A model generated the notes under the pieces. The model was not told the origin of the DNA. It saw nothing but the letters and a program-made list of their open reading frames with translations, and did not search any database. Source: Clostridia bacterium (lineage in GTDB: Bacteria > Bacillota > Clostridia > Oscillospirales > Acutalibacteraceae). Taken from it: a stretch of 10,076 nt of DNA. Numbering within the stretch: position 1 is the first letter of the stretch; each line of letters begins with the position of its first letter. The stretch lies in assembly GCA_017939855.1 (NCBI GenBank), contig JAGAZW010000172.1:1-10076 (forward strand), written 5' to 3'. Positions 1 through 5,528 of this stretch are shown piece by piece. A program made the translations under genes and the position numbers.

Positions 1-823
1 AAGAGTGTTCGTGTGTTCGGATGGTGTCTATTCTCTTGGCCTTTACAAAGCGTATTCCGGAATAAAGACCTGCTATTCCGGGAACATTTAACGTACCGCT
101 TTCAAGCATTTCGGGCATAATTTCCGGTTGTTTCAGATTCAAAGAATCGCTACCCGTTCCCCCTTCAATAATTGTATTTTCAATTTTTCTTGTCGCTATT
201 AAAACTCCTGTTCCCATTGGTGCATACAAGCCTTTATGAGGAGCTATGCACAAAAAATCGATATTCATTTCTTTCATATTTATTGGCAATATACCTGCGC
301 CTTGAGCAGCATCAACCGTGAAAAAAATTCCTCTATCGGCACATAAATCACCTATTTTTTTTAACGGAAGTATTTTTCCGCATACATTTGAAGCGGCTGT
401 ACATATAATCATTTTTGTGTTTTTGTTTATAAGACGACAAAAATTTCCAACCGTTTCTTCATCGTTATCTAAACAAACAGAGGCAACATCAAAGTTTAAA
501 CCCGTTTTGTATAACGGCCTCATAACAGCATTGTGTTCTAAATCAGAAATTATTATATGGTCACCTTTTTTCAATACACCTTTAATTACAAAATTCAAAC
601 TTTCTGTGCAGTTCATTGTAAAAACCACATTTTCTGCACCGTCTGCACCAAAAAAATCTGCTAGTTCCTTTCTTGTTTCATATACCTTCAGTGCCGCCGC
701 AATGGACAGATTATGTCCACTTCTACCCGGATTGGCATTAAATCTATACATACAATCATTTACAGAATTTATAACCGATTGCGGTTTTTTGCCGCTGGTA
801 GCAGCATTATCTAAATATATCAT
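1..823 (-). CDS. Cysteine desulfurase family protein (class V aminotransferase), C-terminus cut by window edge
   Basis: PLP-dependent enzyme of the class V aminotransferase fold, expected to take sulfur (or selenium) from cysteine or selenocysteine and pass it to an acceptor. I translated the minus strand by hand and found 274 uninterrupted codons from the ATG at 823 to the window edge. The start MIYLDNAATS is the typical N-terminus of the family. EHNA (His97) stacks on PLP, VDAAQ (Asp171, Gln174) binds the cofactor, and PHKG (Lys197) is the Schiff-base lysine. The catalytic-cysteine loop lies in the missing C-terminal part, so desulfurase chemistry cannot be confirmed here. AAAGGTGG lies 4 bases before the ATG. 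The DUF3343 gene upstream supports the subgroup of desulfurase-like proteins paired with sulfur/selenium carriers (EF2568-like type). SufS or IscS proper is less likely because no Fe-S scaffold gene is adjacent in the window. Confidence 0.88.
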   Translation of the reverse strand, partial: MIYLDNAATSGKKPQSVINSVNDCMYRFNANPGRSGHNLSIAAALKVYETRKELADFFGADGAENVVFTMNCTESLNFVIKGVLKKGDHIIISDLEHNAVMRPLYKTGLNFDVASVCLDNDEETVGNFCRLINKNTKMIICTAASNVCGKILPLKKIGDLCADRGIFFTVDAAQGAGILPINMKEMNIDFLCIAPHKGLYAPMGTGVLIATRKIENTIIEGGTGSDSLNLKQPEIMPEMLESGTLNVPGIAGLYSGIRFVKAKRIDTIRTHEHS

Positions 824-844
824 AAAACCACCTTTATACTAAAA

Positions 845-868
845 GACTGCAACAAATATGTTGCAGTC
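845..868 (-). terminator. Perfect 9-bp hairpin between the DUF3343 and desulfurase genes; weak terminator or attenuator
   Basis: GACTGCAAC and GTTGCAGTC pair perfectly around a 6-base loop. On the minus strand the stem starts 11 bases after the DUF3343 stop and is followed by TTTT, then AGTAT. The T-run is short for a strong intrinsic terminator. Only 21 bases separate the stem from the desulfurase ATG, so a promoter after the hairpin would not fit. The downstream gene is therefore probably reached by read-through, and the stem would set the ratio of the two products or protect an mRNA end. Confidence 0.55.
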
Positions 869-879
869 CAAATTTTATA

Positions 880-1083
880 TTATTGCACTTTAATTCCGGC
901 TTTTATGAGAGCGTCCATCGCTTTATCTAGATCTCCCTCTATTCTTATTGAGTAGCCACATCCCGCAGCACCACTCGCACCGGTCTTGCGTGTAATATTT
1001 GCTTTAAATCCTAAATCTCGAAGCAGGTCCCTTCCCTTGATTGCGTAGGTGATAGTACCCACCGATATCAGATAATTATCCAT
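880..1083 (-). CDS. DUF3343 small protein, putative sulfur/selenium carrier-like
   Basis: A 67-residue soluble protein matching the DUF3343 (putative Se/S carrier-like) family. It has a short alpha/beta fold, with the sequence GTITYAIKGRDLL near the start and a conserved Cys-Gly pair (Cys42-Gly43, in AAGCGYSIRI) followed by a strand and a C-terminal helix. The ATG at 1083 is chosen because AAAGGAGAGG lies 6 bases upstream. An in-frame TTG further out, at 1149, has no ribosome binding site and would overlap the promoter. The gene has its own promoter (1121-1149) and is followed by a cysteine desulfurase-like gene, the expected partner. The inferred role is to accept sulfur or selenium on Cys42 and hand it on. 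The family has little direct biochemistry, so the function is tentative. Confidence 0.82.
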   Translation of the reverse strand: MDNYLISVGTITYAIKGRDLLRDLGFKANITRKTGASGAAGCGYSIRIEGDLDKAMDALIKAGIKVQ

Positions 1084-1120
1084 TTCAGACCTCTCCTTTT
1101 CCACTGCACGTACACACCAC

Positions 1121-1149
1121 ATACTATGCAAAAAAGTGGTTTTTGACAA
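1121..1149 (-). promoter_or_regulatory. Sigma-A promoter for the DUF3343-desulfurase unit
   Basis: On the minus strand TTGTCA (1149-1144, 5 of 6 bases of TTGACA) is followed by a 17-base spacer and TAGTAT (1126-1121, 4 of 6 bases of TATAAT). Transcription would begin near 1114, giving a leader of about 30 bases before the ATG at 1083. The site sits just beyond the stop of the membrane-protein gene, so the pair can be expressed apart from it. Confidence 0.6.
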
Positions 1150-1157
1150 AGCTACTA

Positions 1158-2210
1158 TTACTCTTTTAAATTTTCTGGTTTGTTATATTCATAGATAATT
1201 ATTAATAAAATAGGCAGAAGTATTACGCCTATTAATCCCATCAGTCTAAACCCTAAAAAAATTGCGATTAACATAACTAATGGGCTCAAACCCAATTTTT
1301 TTCCAATAATATGCGGCTCTGCAAAATTTCTTATAAAAGTTATAACCAAGTATAAAATTATGATTCCGATAGATATTAGTTTATTACCCGAAAAAAAGCT
1401 AAATATTGCCCAAGGCAATAAAACTGTACCGGTCCCCAGCACCGGAAGTATATCAACAATGGATATAACTGACGCAAATAGCAGTGCCGGACGAAAGCCA
1501 ATTATCCAAAAACCTACTAATAACTCAAAAAACGTTAATATCATCAATAATAGATAACCGCGAAAGATTGTCAAAACACTATTTTTAAATATATTTTTTA
1601 TCCTAATAATTTTTTGTTTAGTATTAATGCCTATCAGTGAAAAAATGAATTTCTTAAGTTTGTCATAATCATATGCAATATAACAACTTGCAACCAACGT
1701 AACAACAATATTAATCATAATTTCTGGTATTTTTGAAAAAAACGATACAGCTTTTTTTGAGAGAGTTGATATCATATTTCCTACAATATCCGAAGCAGAG
1801 TTGCTCATAACATTTTCAAAATTAATGCTTGTCCCGGAAATTTCTGTAATGTAATCTTCTAAAAATGTCTTCCATTGGAGAACAATATCTCCGATTTGCG
1901 TTAAAATATTAGTAGTAAATATTTTTATATTTTCAAAATTGATTGAAAAAATATATATTAATAGGATTGATGCGATAAATAATAAAAGATAAATCGCGAA
2001 AATCATTACGAGTGCTAAAATAGATTTTTTGATTTTAATGCGACGATTTAAAAAAGCTGCAGACCTTTGAACAGATGTTGCCAATACGAATGCAATTACA
2101 AATGGCAGTAATGGCTTAAAAAATATTTTAATTAGTATATAGATAGCAACTATCCACGCCGCAAAATAAGCAAAAGATATCAAAAAATTCTTTTTATTTT
2201 GAATATTCAC
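1158..2210 (-). CDS. ytvI: AI-2E/YtvI-type integral membrane protein (sporulation-linked family)
   Basis: A 350-residue polytopic membrane protein of the AI-2E transporter superfamily (PF01594). Hydrophobic segments lie near residues 10-30, 35-47, 63-90, 163-180, 213-237, 240-275, 277-295 and 307-340, with a polar extramembrane stretch at 91-160. The C-terminal signatures VDILPVLGTGT (252-262), PW (266-267), EPHIIGKKLGLSPL (298-311) and GFRLMG (320-325) fit the clostridial/Bacillus YtvI branch best, whose members are about 350-370 residues long and linked to sporulation. The start is GTG, supported by GGAGGG five bases upstream; an ATG is not available at that position. It is divergent from the amino-acid operon. 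I see no convincing sigma-A promoter in front, which would suit a sporulation sigma factor but does not prove it. The transported substrate is unknown. The gene symbol is tentative. Confidence 0.8.
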   Translation of the reverse strand: MNIQNKKNFLISFAYFAAWIVAIYILIKIFFKPLLPFVIAFVLATSVQRSAAFLNRRIKIKKSILALVMIFAIYLLLFIASILLIYIFSINFENIKIFTTNILTQIGDIVLQWKTFLEDYITEISGTSINFENVMSNSASDIVGNMISTLSKKAVSFFSKIPEIMINIVVTLVASCYIAYDYDKLKKFIFSLIGINTKQKIIRIKNIFKNSVLTIFRGYLLLMILTFFELLVGFWIIGFRPALLFASVISIVDILPVLGTGTVLLPWAIFSFFSGNKLISIGIIILYLVITFIRNFAEPHIIGKKLGLSPLVMLIAIFLGFRLMGLIGVILLPILLIIIYEYNKPENLKE

Positions 2211-2282
2211 ACAATCCCTCCGCCTATAATATCGGCAGAATTGTGTAATTTAATACAAAATAAATTTTTTTAAAATTTTCTA

Positions 2283-2311
2283 TTGATTTTTAAATGAAAG
2301 TGTAATATAAT
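2283..2311 (+). promoter_or_regulatory. Sigma-A promoter of the ACT protein-hom-lysC operon
   Basis: TTGATT (2283-2288) and a perfect TATAAT (2306-2311) are separated by exactly 17 bases. Transcription would start near 2318, about 29 bases before the first ATG. GGAGG (2332-2336) is the ribosome binding site. With so short a leader there is no room for a lysine riboswitch, T-box or peptide attenuator, so control by leader RNA is unlikely. Confidence 0.8.
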
Positions 2312-2346
2312 TAAACACATCGTTCGCAATTGGAGGACACTTTTTT

Positions 2347-2775
2347 ATGAAAAAGGATTCTTATTTGCTTGTAAATTCTAAAATTTTGCCGTCTGTTTTT
2401 GAAGGAGTTGTAAGAGCAAAAGAATTTCTTAAAAACGGTACTGCATCAAATAATTCACAGGCAGCAAAACTTGCAGGTATTTCCAGAAGTGCTTTTTATA
2501 AATATCGTGATTATGTATTTAAGTATGATTGCTGTGATTCGCAAACAATAAATCTTGCAGCCATTCTTTCCGATAGAGCTGGTGTTTTTTCTGCAATGAC
2601 AAGGCTTCTGTATGAAAATGGTGCGAATATTATTACAGTAAATCAAGATACACCTGTTAACGGTACTGCCGTAGTAACACTTGCGGTAAAAACCGATAAA
2701 ACTTTAATTACAATTGATGAACTTTTGAAAAAACTTAAGGATGTCGACGGCATTATCTCTATCAGAGAAGTATAA
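2347..2775 (+). CDS. Helix-turn-helix plus ACT domain protein, UPF0735/PheB type
   Basis: A 142-residue soluble protein. Residues 1-30 are a short helical lead-in. Residues 34-57 (SNNSQAAKLAGISRSAFYKYRD) read as a helix-turn-helix with the usual AGIS turn. Residues 68-142 form one ACT domain, with LSDRAGVFSAMTRLL and NGANIITVNQ matching the ligand-binding strand-helix of the fold. ACT domains usually bind amino acids, so a role in sensing an end product is plausible, but whether this family binds DNA is not established here. Proteins of this layout are known as UPF0735 (PheB in Bacillus) and often lie beside hom or thr genes, as here. The gene is first in the operon, and its stop is 12 bases before the hom start. 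It is complete and of normal family length. Confidence 0.85.
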   Translation: MKKDSYLLVNSKILPSVFEGVVRAKEFLKNGTASNNSQAAKLAGISRSAFYKYRDYVFKYDCCDSQTINLAAILSDRAGVFSAMTRLLYENGANIITVNQDTPVNGTAVVTLAVKTDKTLITIDELLKKLKDVDGIISIREV

Positions 2776-2787
2776 TGGAGGTAGTAT

Positions 2788-4011
2788 ATGATAAACATAG
2801 CTATTATGGGGCACGGAACTGTAGGTTCAGGTGTCGCTGAGATACTAATTAATAAAAGCAATCACATCGCAAAAAGTATCAATGATGATGTGAATGTTAA
2901 ATACATTTTGGATTTAAGAGATTTTAACGATCTTACATATAGCGAAAAATTCACAAAAGAATTTTCCGATATAGTAAATGATAGCGAAGTTGATATTGTT
3001 GTGGAAGTCATGGGCGGAATTAATCCTGCCTACAACTTTGTTAAATCCTCACTTGCAGCCGGAAAAAGTGTTGTAACCTCCAACAAAGAACTAGTTGCCG
3101 CAAAGGGTGCCGAACTTCTTAAAATTGCAAAAGAAAACAATGTTCATTTTATGTTTGAAGCCAGTGTCGGCGGTGGCATACCCATAATTCGTCCTATGGC
3201 AAGATGTCTTGCAGCAAACGAAATCTTAGAAGTTAAAGGTATTTTAAACGGAACAACTAATTATATCTTAAATAAGATGATAGTGGACAATATGGATTTT
3301 AATACTGCATTAAAACTTGCTCAAGACAACGGTTTTGCTGAAAAAAATCCTGCCTCAGATATTGAAGGACACGATGCATGTAGAAAAATTTGTATTTTAG
3401 CTTCTTTAGCGTTTGGTAAGCATGTTTATCCACAGCAGGTAATCACCGAAGGAATTACAGAAATTTCTCTTGACGATGTGGACTATGCAGATAGCTTTAA
3501 TTGCGTTATCAAGCTTATCGCTTCGACAAAAAAATTACCGTCTGGTAAAATCACAGCAAGTGTTCGTCCAACCCTTGTAAGCCGAGAATGTATGCTTTCA
3601 AACGTTGATGGTGTTTTTAACGCAGTTATGATAACCGGCGATAGTGTGGGCGAGGTTCTTTTCTATGGTCCTGGTGCAGGAAAGTTACCAACGGCAAGTG
3701 CGGTGGTTGCAGATGTAATTGATTGCGCAAATCATAAATCCTTCCCTTCCTATATCAAATGGTGCGATGGCGAAGATGGTTATGTTATTAGTCACGATGA
3801 AAAAACCAAACTATATGTATATGCCAAATCTTCGAATTTTGCTGCTTTAAACGATCAATTTAATGATTTATTTGGTGATGCACCCTGTATTAAAAACGAA
3901 ATCAATGGTGAAATAGCATTTATTACAAATGAAGAACTTGAGAGTGTTCTTCAGAAAAAAATTAATAAATTAAGTGCCGAAACCAAAAAGGTTATGCACA
4001 CATTATTTTAA
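2788..4011 (+). CDS. hom: Homoserine dehydrogenase
   Basis: Makes homoserine from aspartate semialdehyde with NAD(P)H, the step committing carbon to threonine and methionine. The 407-residue cytosolic enzyme has the Rossmann motif GHGTVGSGV (8-16), the cofactor-side SNKELVA (98-104), ASVGGGIPII (125-134), the catalytic-domain NGTTNYIL (154-161), NPASDIEGHDACRK (187-200) with the acidic residues and Lys200 used in catalysis, and GPGAGKLPTASAV (294-306). GGAGG ends six bases before the ATG. The C-terminal 80-90 residues occupy the place of the usual regulatory ACT domain but lack its D-x-PGVL type signature, so feedback by threonine may be weak or different. The enzyme lies between an ACT protein and aspartokinase, whose product pathway feeds it. 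No thrB or thrC is present in the window. Confidence 0.96.
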   Translation: MINIAIMGHGTVGSGVAEILINKSNHIAKSINDDVNVKYILDLRDFNDLTYSEKFTKEFSDIVNDSEVDIVVEVMGGINPAYNFVKSSLAAGKSVVTSNKELVAAKGAELLKIAKENNVHFMFEASVGGGIPIIRPMARCLAANEILEVKGILNGTTNYILNKMIVDNMDFNTALKLAQDNGFAEKNPASDIEGHDACRKICILASLAFGKHVYPQQVITEGITEISLDDVDYADSFNCVIKLIASTKKLPSGKITASVRPTLVSRECMLSNVDGVFNAVMITGDSVGEVLFYGPGAGKLPTASAVVADVIDCANHKSFPSYIKWCDGEDGYVISHDEKTKLYVYAKSSNFAALNDQFNDLFGDAPCIKNEINGEIAFITNEELESVLQKKINKLSAETKKVMHTLF

Positions 4012-4029
4012 ACCGGGGGTTTAGTAGAT

Positions 4030-5235
4030 ATGAGTTTAATTGTAAAAAAATTCGGCGGTTCGTCTGTTGCAAACGCTGAGCGTGTTTTTAATGTTGCAAA
4101 CATTATTGCTGATGAATATCGCAACGGAAATGATGTGATTGTTGTTGTTTCGGCTCAGGGCGACACAACAGATGATTTAATCGAGAAAGCTAAAGAAATA
4201 AATCCTAAAGGCGGTTCAAAAAGAGAGTTAGATATGTTACTTACCGCTGGTGAACAGATTTCAATCGCCCTTCTTTCGATGGCAATTGAAACACTTGGCT
4301 GCCCTGTTATATCGCTTCTTGGATGGCAGGCAGGTTTTAATACCGATTCGCATCACGGAGTTGCCAGAATAAAATCGATAAACACCGAGCGTATGCGTTC
4401 TGAACTTTCAAAGGGCAACATAATTATTGTTGCGGGTTTTCAGGGCATCAATAAATATGATGATATTACTACTTTAGGTCGTGGCGGCTCAGATACAAGT
4501 GCTGTTGCAATTGCTGCCTCAATGAAAGCGGATCGCTGCCAAATTTATACCGATGTTGACGGTGTTTATACCGCCGATCCAAGAAAGGTAAAAAATCCAC
4601 AAAAGCTTGAAGAAATTACCTACGACGAAATGTTGGAGCTCGCCACATTAGGTGCTCAGGTGCTAAACAACCGTTCGGTTGAAATGGCAAAAAAATACAA
4701 TGTTAAATTAGAGGTTCTTTCAAGTCTTGAAAGAAAGCCCGGTACTATTGTTAAGGAGACGGTTAAAATGGAAAAAACTCTTATTAAAGGTGTAGCAAAA
4801 GACACAGTTACCAGAATATCAGTTATTGGTCTTAAAGATACTCCCGGAATAGCCTTTAAGCTCTTCAATGCTCTTTCTCAGCACAAAATCAATGTTGATA
4901 TTATTCTTCAGTCGGTTGGTCGTGACGCTACAAAAGACATTACCTTCACAGTAGCTCAAGCTCAATGCGACGATGCACTCGAAGCAATAAAATCTTTAGA
5001 AGACGGGCTTGAGTACAAAGAAATTTCTTATAGCAACGATACTGCAAAGGTTTCAGTTGTTGGTGCGGGTATGGAAAGCCATCCTGGTGTTGCTTCAAAA
5101 ATGTTTGAAGCACTTTATGATGCAGGAATTAATATCCAGATGATTTCCACAAGCGAAATTAAAATTTCTGTTTTAATTGATGCGAAATACGCTGACAAGG
5201 CTGTCGAAGTTGTTCATAACGCATTTATCGGTTAA
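4030..5235 (+). CDS. lysC: Aspartokinase, alpha (full-length) form
   Basis: Phosphorylates aspartate, the first step to lysine, threonine and methionine. The 401-residue protein has the amino-acid kinase motif KKFGGSSV (6-13), LTAGEQIS (71-78), GFQG (136-139), TTLGRGGSDTSAVA (147-160) and TDVDGVYTADPRKV (174-187). Two ACT domains follow, at about 262-330 (LKDTPGIAFKLFNAL) and 339-401 (MESHPGVASKMFEAL, TSEIKISVLID). This layout is the single-function, feedback-inhibited kind of Bacillus and Corynebacterium, not the fused kinase-dehydrogenase of enterics. Which amino acid inhibits it cannot be read from sequence with confidence. The ribosome binding site is a modest GGGGGT about ten bases before the ATG, weaker than the internal one at 4753-4758. 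The gene lies 18 bases after hom. Confidence 0.97.
   Translation: MSLIVKKFGGSSVANAERVFNVANIIADEYRNGNDVIVVVSAQGDTTDDLIEKAKEINPKGGSKRELDMLLTAGEQISIALLSMAIETLGCPVISLLGWQAGFNTDSHHGVARIKSINTERMRSELSKGNIIIVAGFQGINKYDDITTLGRGGSDTSAVAIAASMKADRCQIYTDVDGVYTADPRKVKNPQKLEEITYDEMLELATLGAQVLNNRSVEMAKKYNVKLEVLSSLERKPGTIVKETVKMEKTLIKGVAKDTVTRISVIGLKDTPGIAFKLFNALSQHKINVDIILQSVGRDATKDITFTVAQAQCDDALEAIKSLEDGLEYKEISYSNDTAKVSVVGAGMESHPGVASKMFEALYDAGINIQMISTSEIKISVLIDAKYADKAVEVVHNAFIG
4753..4758 (+). promoter_or_regulatory. Internal ribosome binding site for the aspartokinase beta subunit
   Basis: AAGGAG lies 9 bases before an in-frame ATG (4768, Met247 of the aspartokinase). It is a better Shine-Dalgarno match than the one serving the full-length start. 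Confidence 0.6.
4768..5235 (+). CDS. lysC: Aspartokinase beta subunit from an internal in-frame start (overlaps lysC)
   Basis: Predicted second product of the same reading frame: 155 residues from Met247, holding just the two ACT domains and no kinase domain. In Bacillus subtilis aspartokinase II the lysC gene makes a 408-residue alpha chain and a 163-residue beta chain from an in-frame internal start at about codon 246, and the two form an alpha2beta2 enzyme. Here the ATG falls at codon 247, in the linker after the kinase domain (following PGTIVKETVK), with AAGGAG in front. Seen: the start and ribosome binding site. Known: the Bacillus precedent. Inferred: that the start is used here and that beta contributes to feedback control. 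Confidence 0.6.
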   Translation: MEKTLIKGVAKDTVTRISVIGLKDTPGIAFKLFNALSQHKINVDIILQSVGRDATKDITFTVAQAQCDDALEAIKSLEDGLEYKEISYSNDTAKVSVVGAGMESHPGVASKMFEALYDAGINIQMISTSEIKISVLIDAKYADKAVEVVHNAFIG

Positions 5236-5295
5236 AAATCATAACCACCGTATTTTAATTGTGCGATACTTTTTTCTCATTGCTATTATTCATTT

Positions 5296-5349
5296 GAAAA
5301 ACCTCCATTATATGGTAGCGGTTTGGCTACCATATAATGGAGGTTTTTC
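5296..5349 (+). terminator. 24-bp perfect hairpin; terminator of the hom-lysC operon, possibly bidirectional
   Basis: The arms 5296-5319 and 5326-5349 are exact reverse complements over 24 bases, around the 6-base loop GGTTTG. The arms begin and end in A/T runs (GAAAAACC ... GGTTTTTC). On the plus strand the stem ends in TTTTT and is followed by CTTTTTT and a further T-run, so it should stop lysC transcription. On the minus strand a run of five Ts would also follow, so it could act as a back-up stop for leuS. The stem is longer and more perfect than most intrinsic terminators, which also fits an insertion-derived palindrome. Confidence 0.85.
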
Positions 5350-5460
5350 TTTTTTCATAATCTTTTTTTGGTTCAGCTGCGCCTCGCCTGTTTTATTGTA
5401 ACTTCGCACTTTTTCCCCCCGGTAGAACCGAGGATCCATTTGCACACCTAAAGAGATACC
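5308..5460 (-). other. GC-richer intergenic segment with a 43-codon reading frame; possible dispersed element
   Basis: Between the two terminators, 5371-5460 has 45 G+C in 90 bases, while its neighbours are clearly AT-rich. On the minus strand an ATG at 5439 opens 43 codons (MDPRFYRGEKVRSYNK..., stop at 5308-5310 inside the big hairpin). AGGTG lies 5 bases before the ATG, a weak ribosome binding site. The product would be short and basic, with no domain I recognise and no hydrophobic segment. A stem CCTCGGT/ACCGGGG with a 3-base loop lies at 5416-5432 and includes a G-U pair only if the minus strand is the RNA. I cannot tell a real small gene from a chance frame inside a repeat. A repeat or the remains of one is the likelier reading. 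Confidence 0.35.
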
Positions 5461-5464
5461 AAAA

Positions 5465-5503
5465 ATATGCACCCCAAAAGTTAGACACTCTTGGGATGCA
5501 TAT
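5465..5503 (-). terminator. Terminator of the rdgB-leuS operon
   Basis: Downstream of the leuS stop (at 5529 on the minus strand), ATATGCATCCCAAGAG pairs with CTTTTGGGGTGCATAT across a 7-base loop (TGTCTAA). All 16 positions pair when the minus strand is RNA, two of them as G-U. On the plus strand those two are mismatches. The 3' arm runs into TATTTTTGG, giving five Ts. The stem begins 25 bases after the stop codon. Part of the sequence (CCCCAAAAGTTAGAC) resembles the ends of some IS3-family elements. Confidence 0.75.
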
Positions 5504-5528
5504 CACACTAACAATCGGATTTTAAAAA

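Noticed and set aside
318..842. 174-codon plus-strand reading frame
   Set aside because: It lies opposite the desulfurase gene, whose minus-strand translation carries all the family motifs. The plus-strand product resembles nothing and has no ribosome binding site.
1084..1149. Longer N-terminus for the DUF3343 protein from a TTG
   Set aside because: The extension has no ribosome binding site, covers the promoter, and is not part of the family fold. The ATG at 1083 has AAAGGAGAGG.
2211..2346. Lysine riboswitch, T-box or leader peptide before the amino-acid operon
   Set aside because: The promoter leaves a leader of only about 29 bases, with no stem and no short frame rich in Lys, Thr or Met codons.
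5177..5401. 74-codon plus-strand frame across the lysC end and hairpin
   Set aside because: It overlaps lysC and runs through the palindrome. Its hydrophobic look comes from T-runs.
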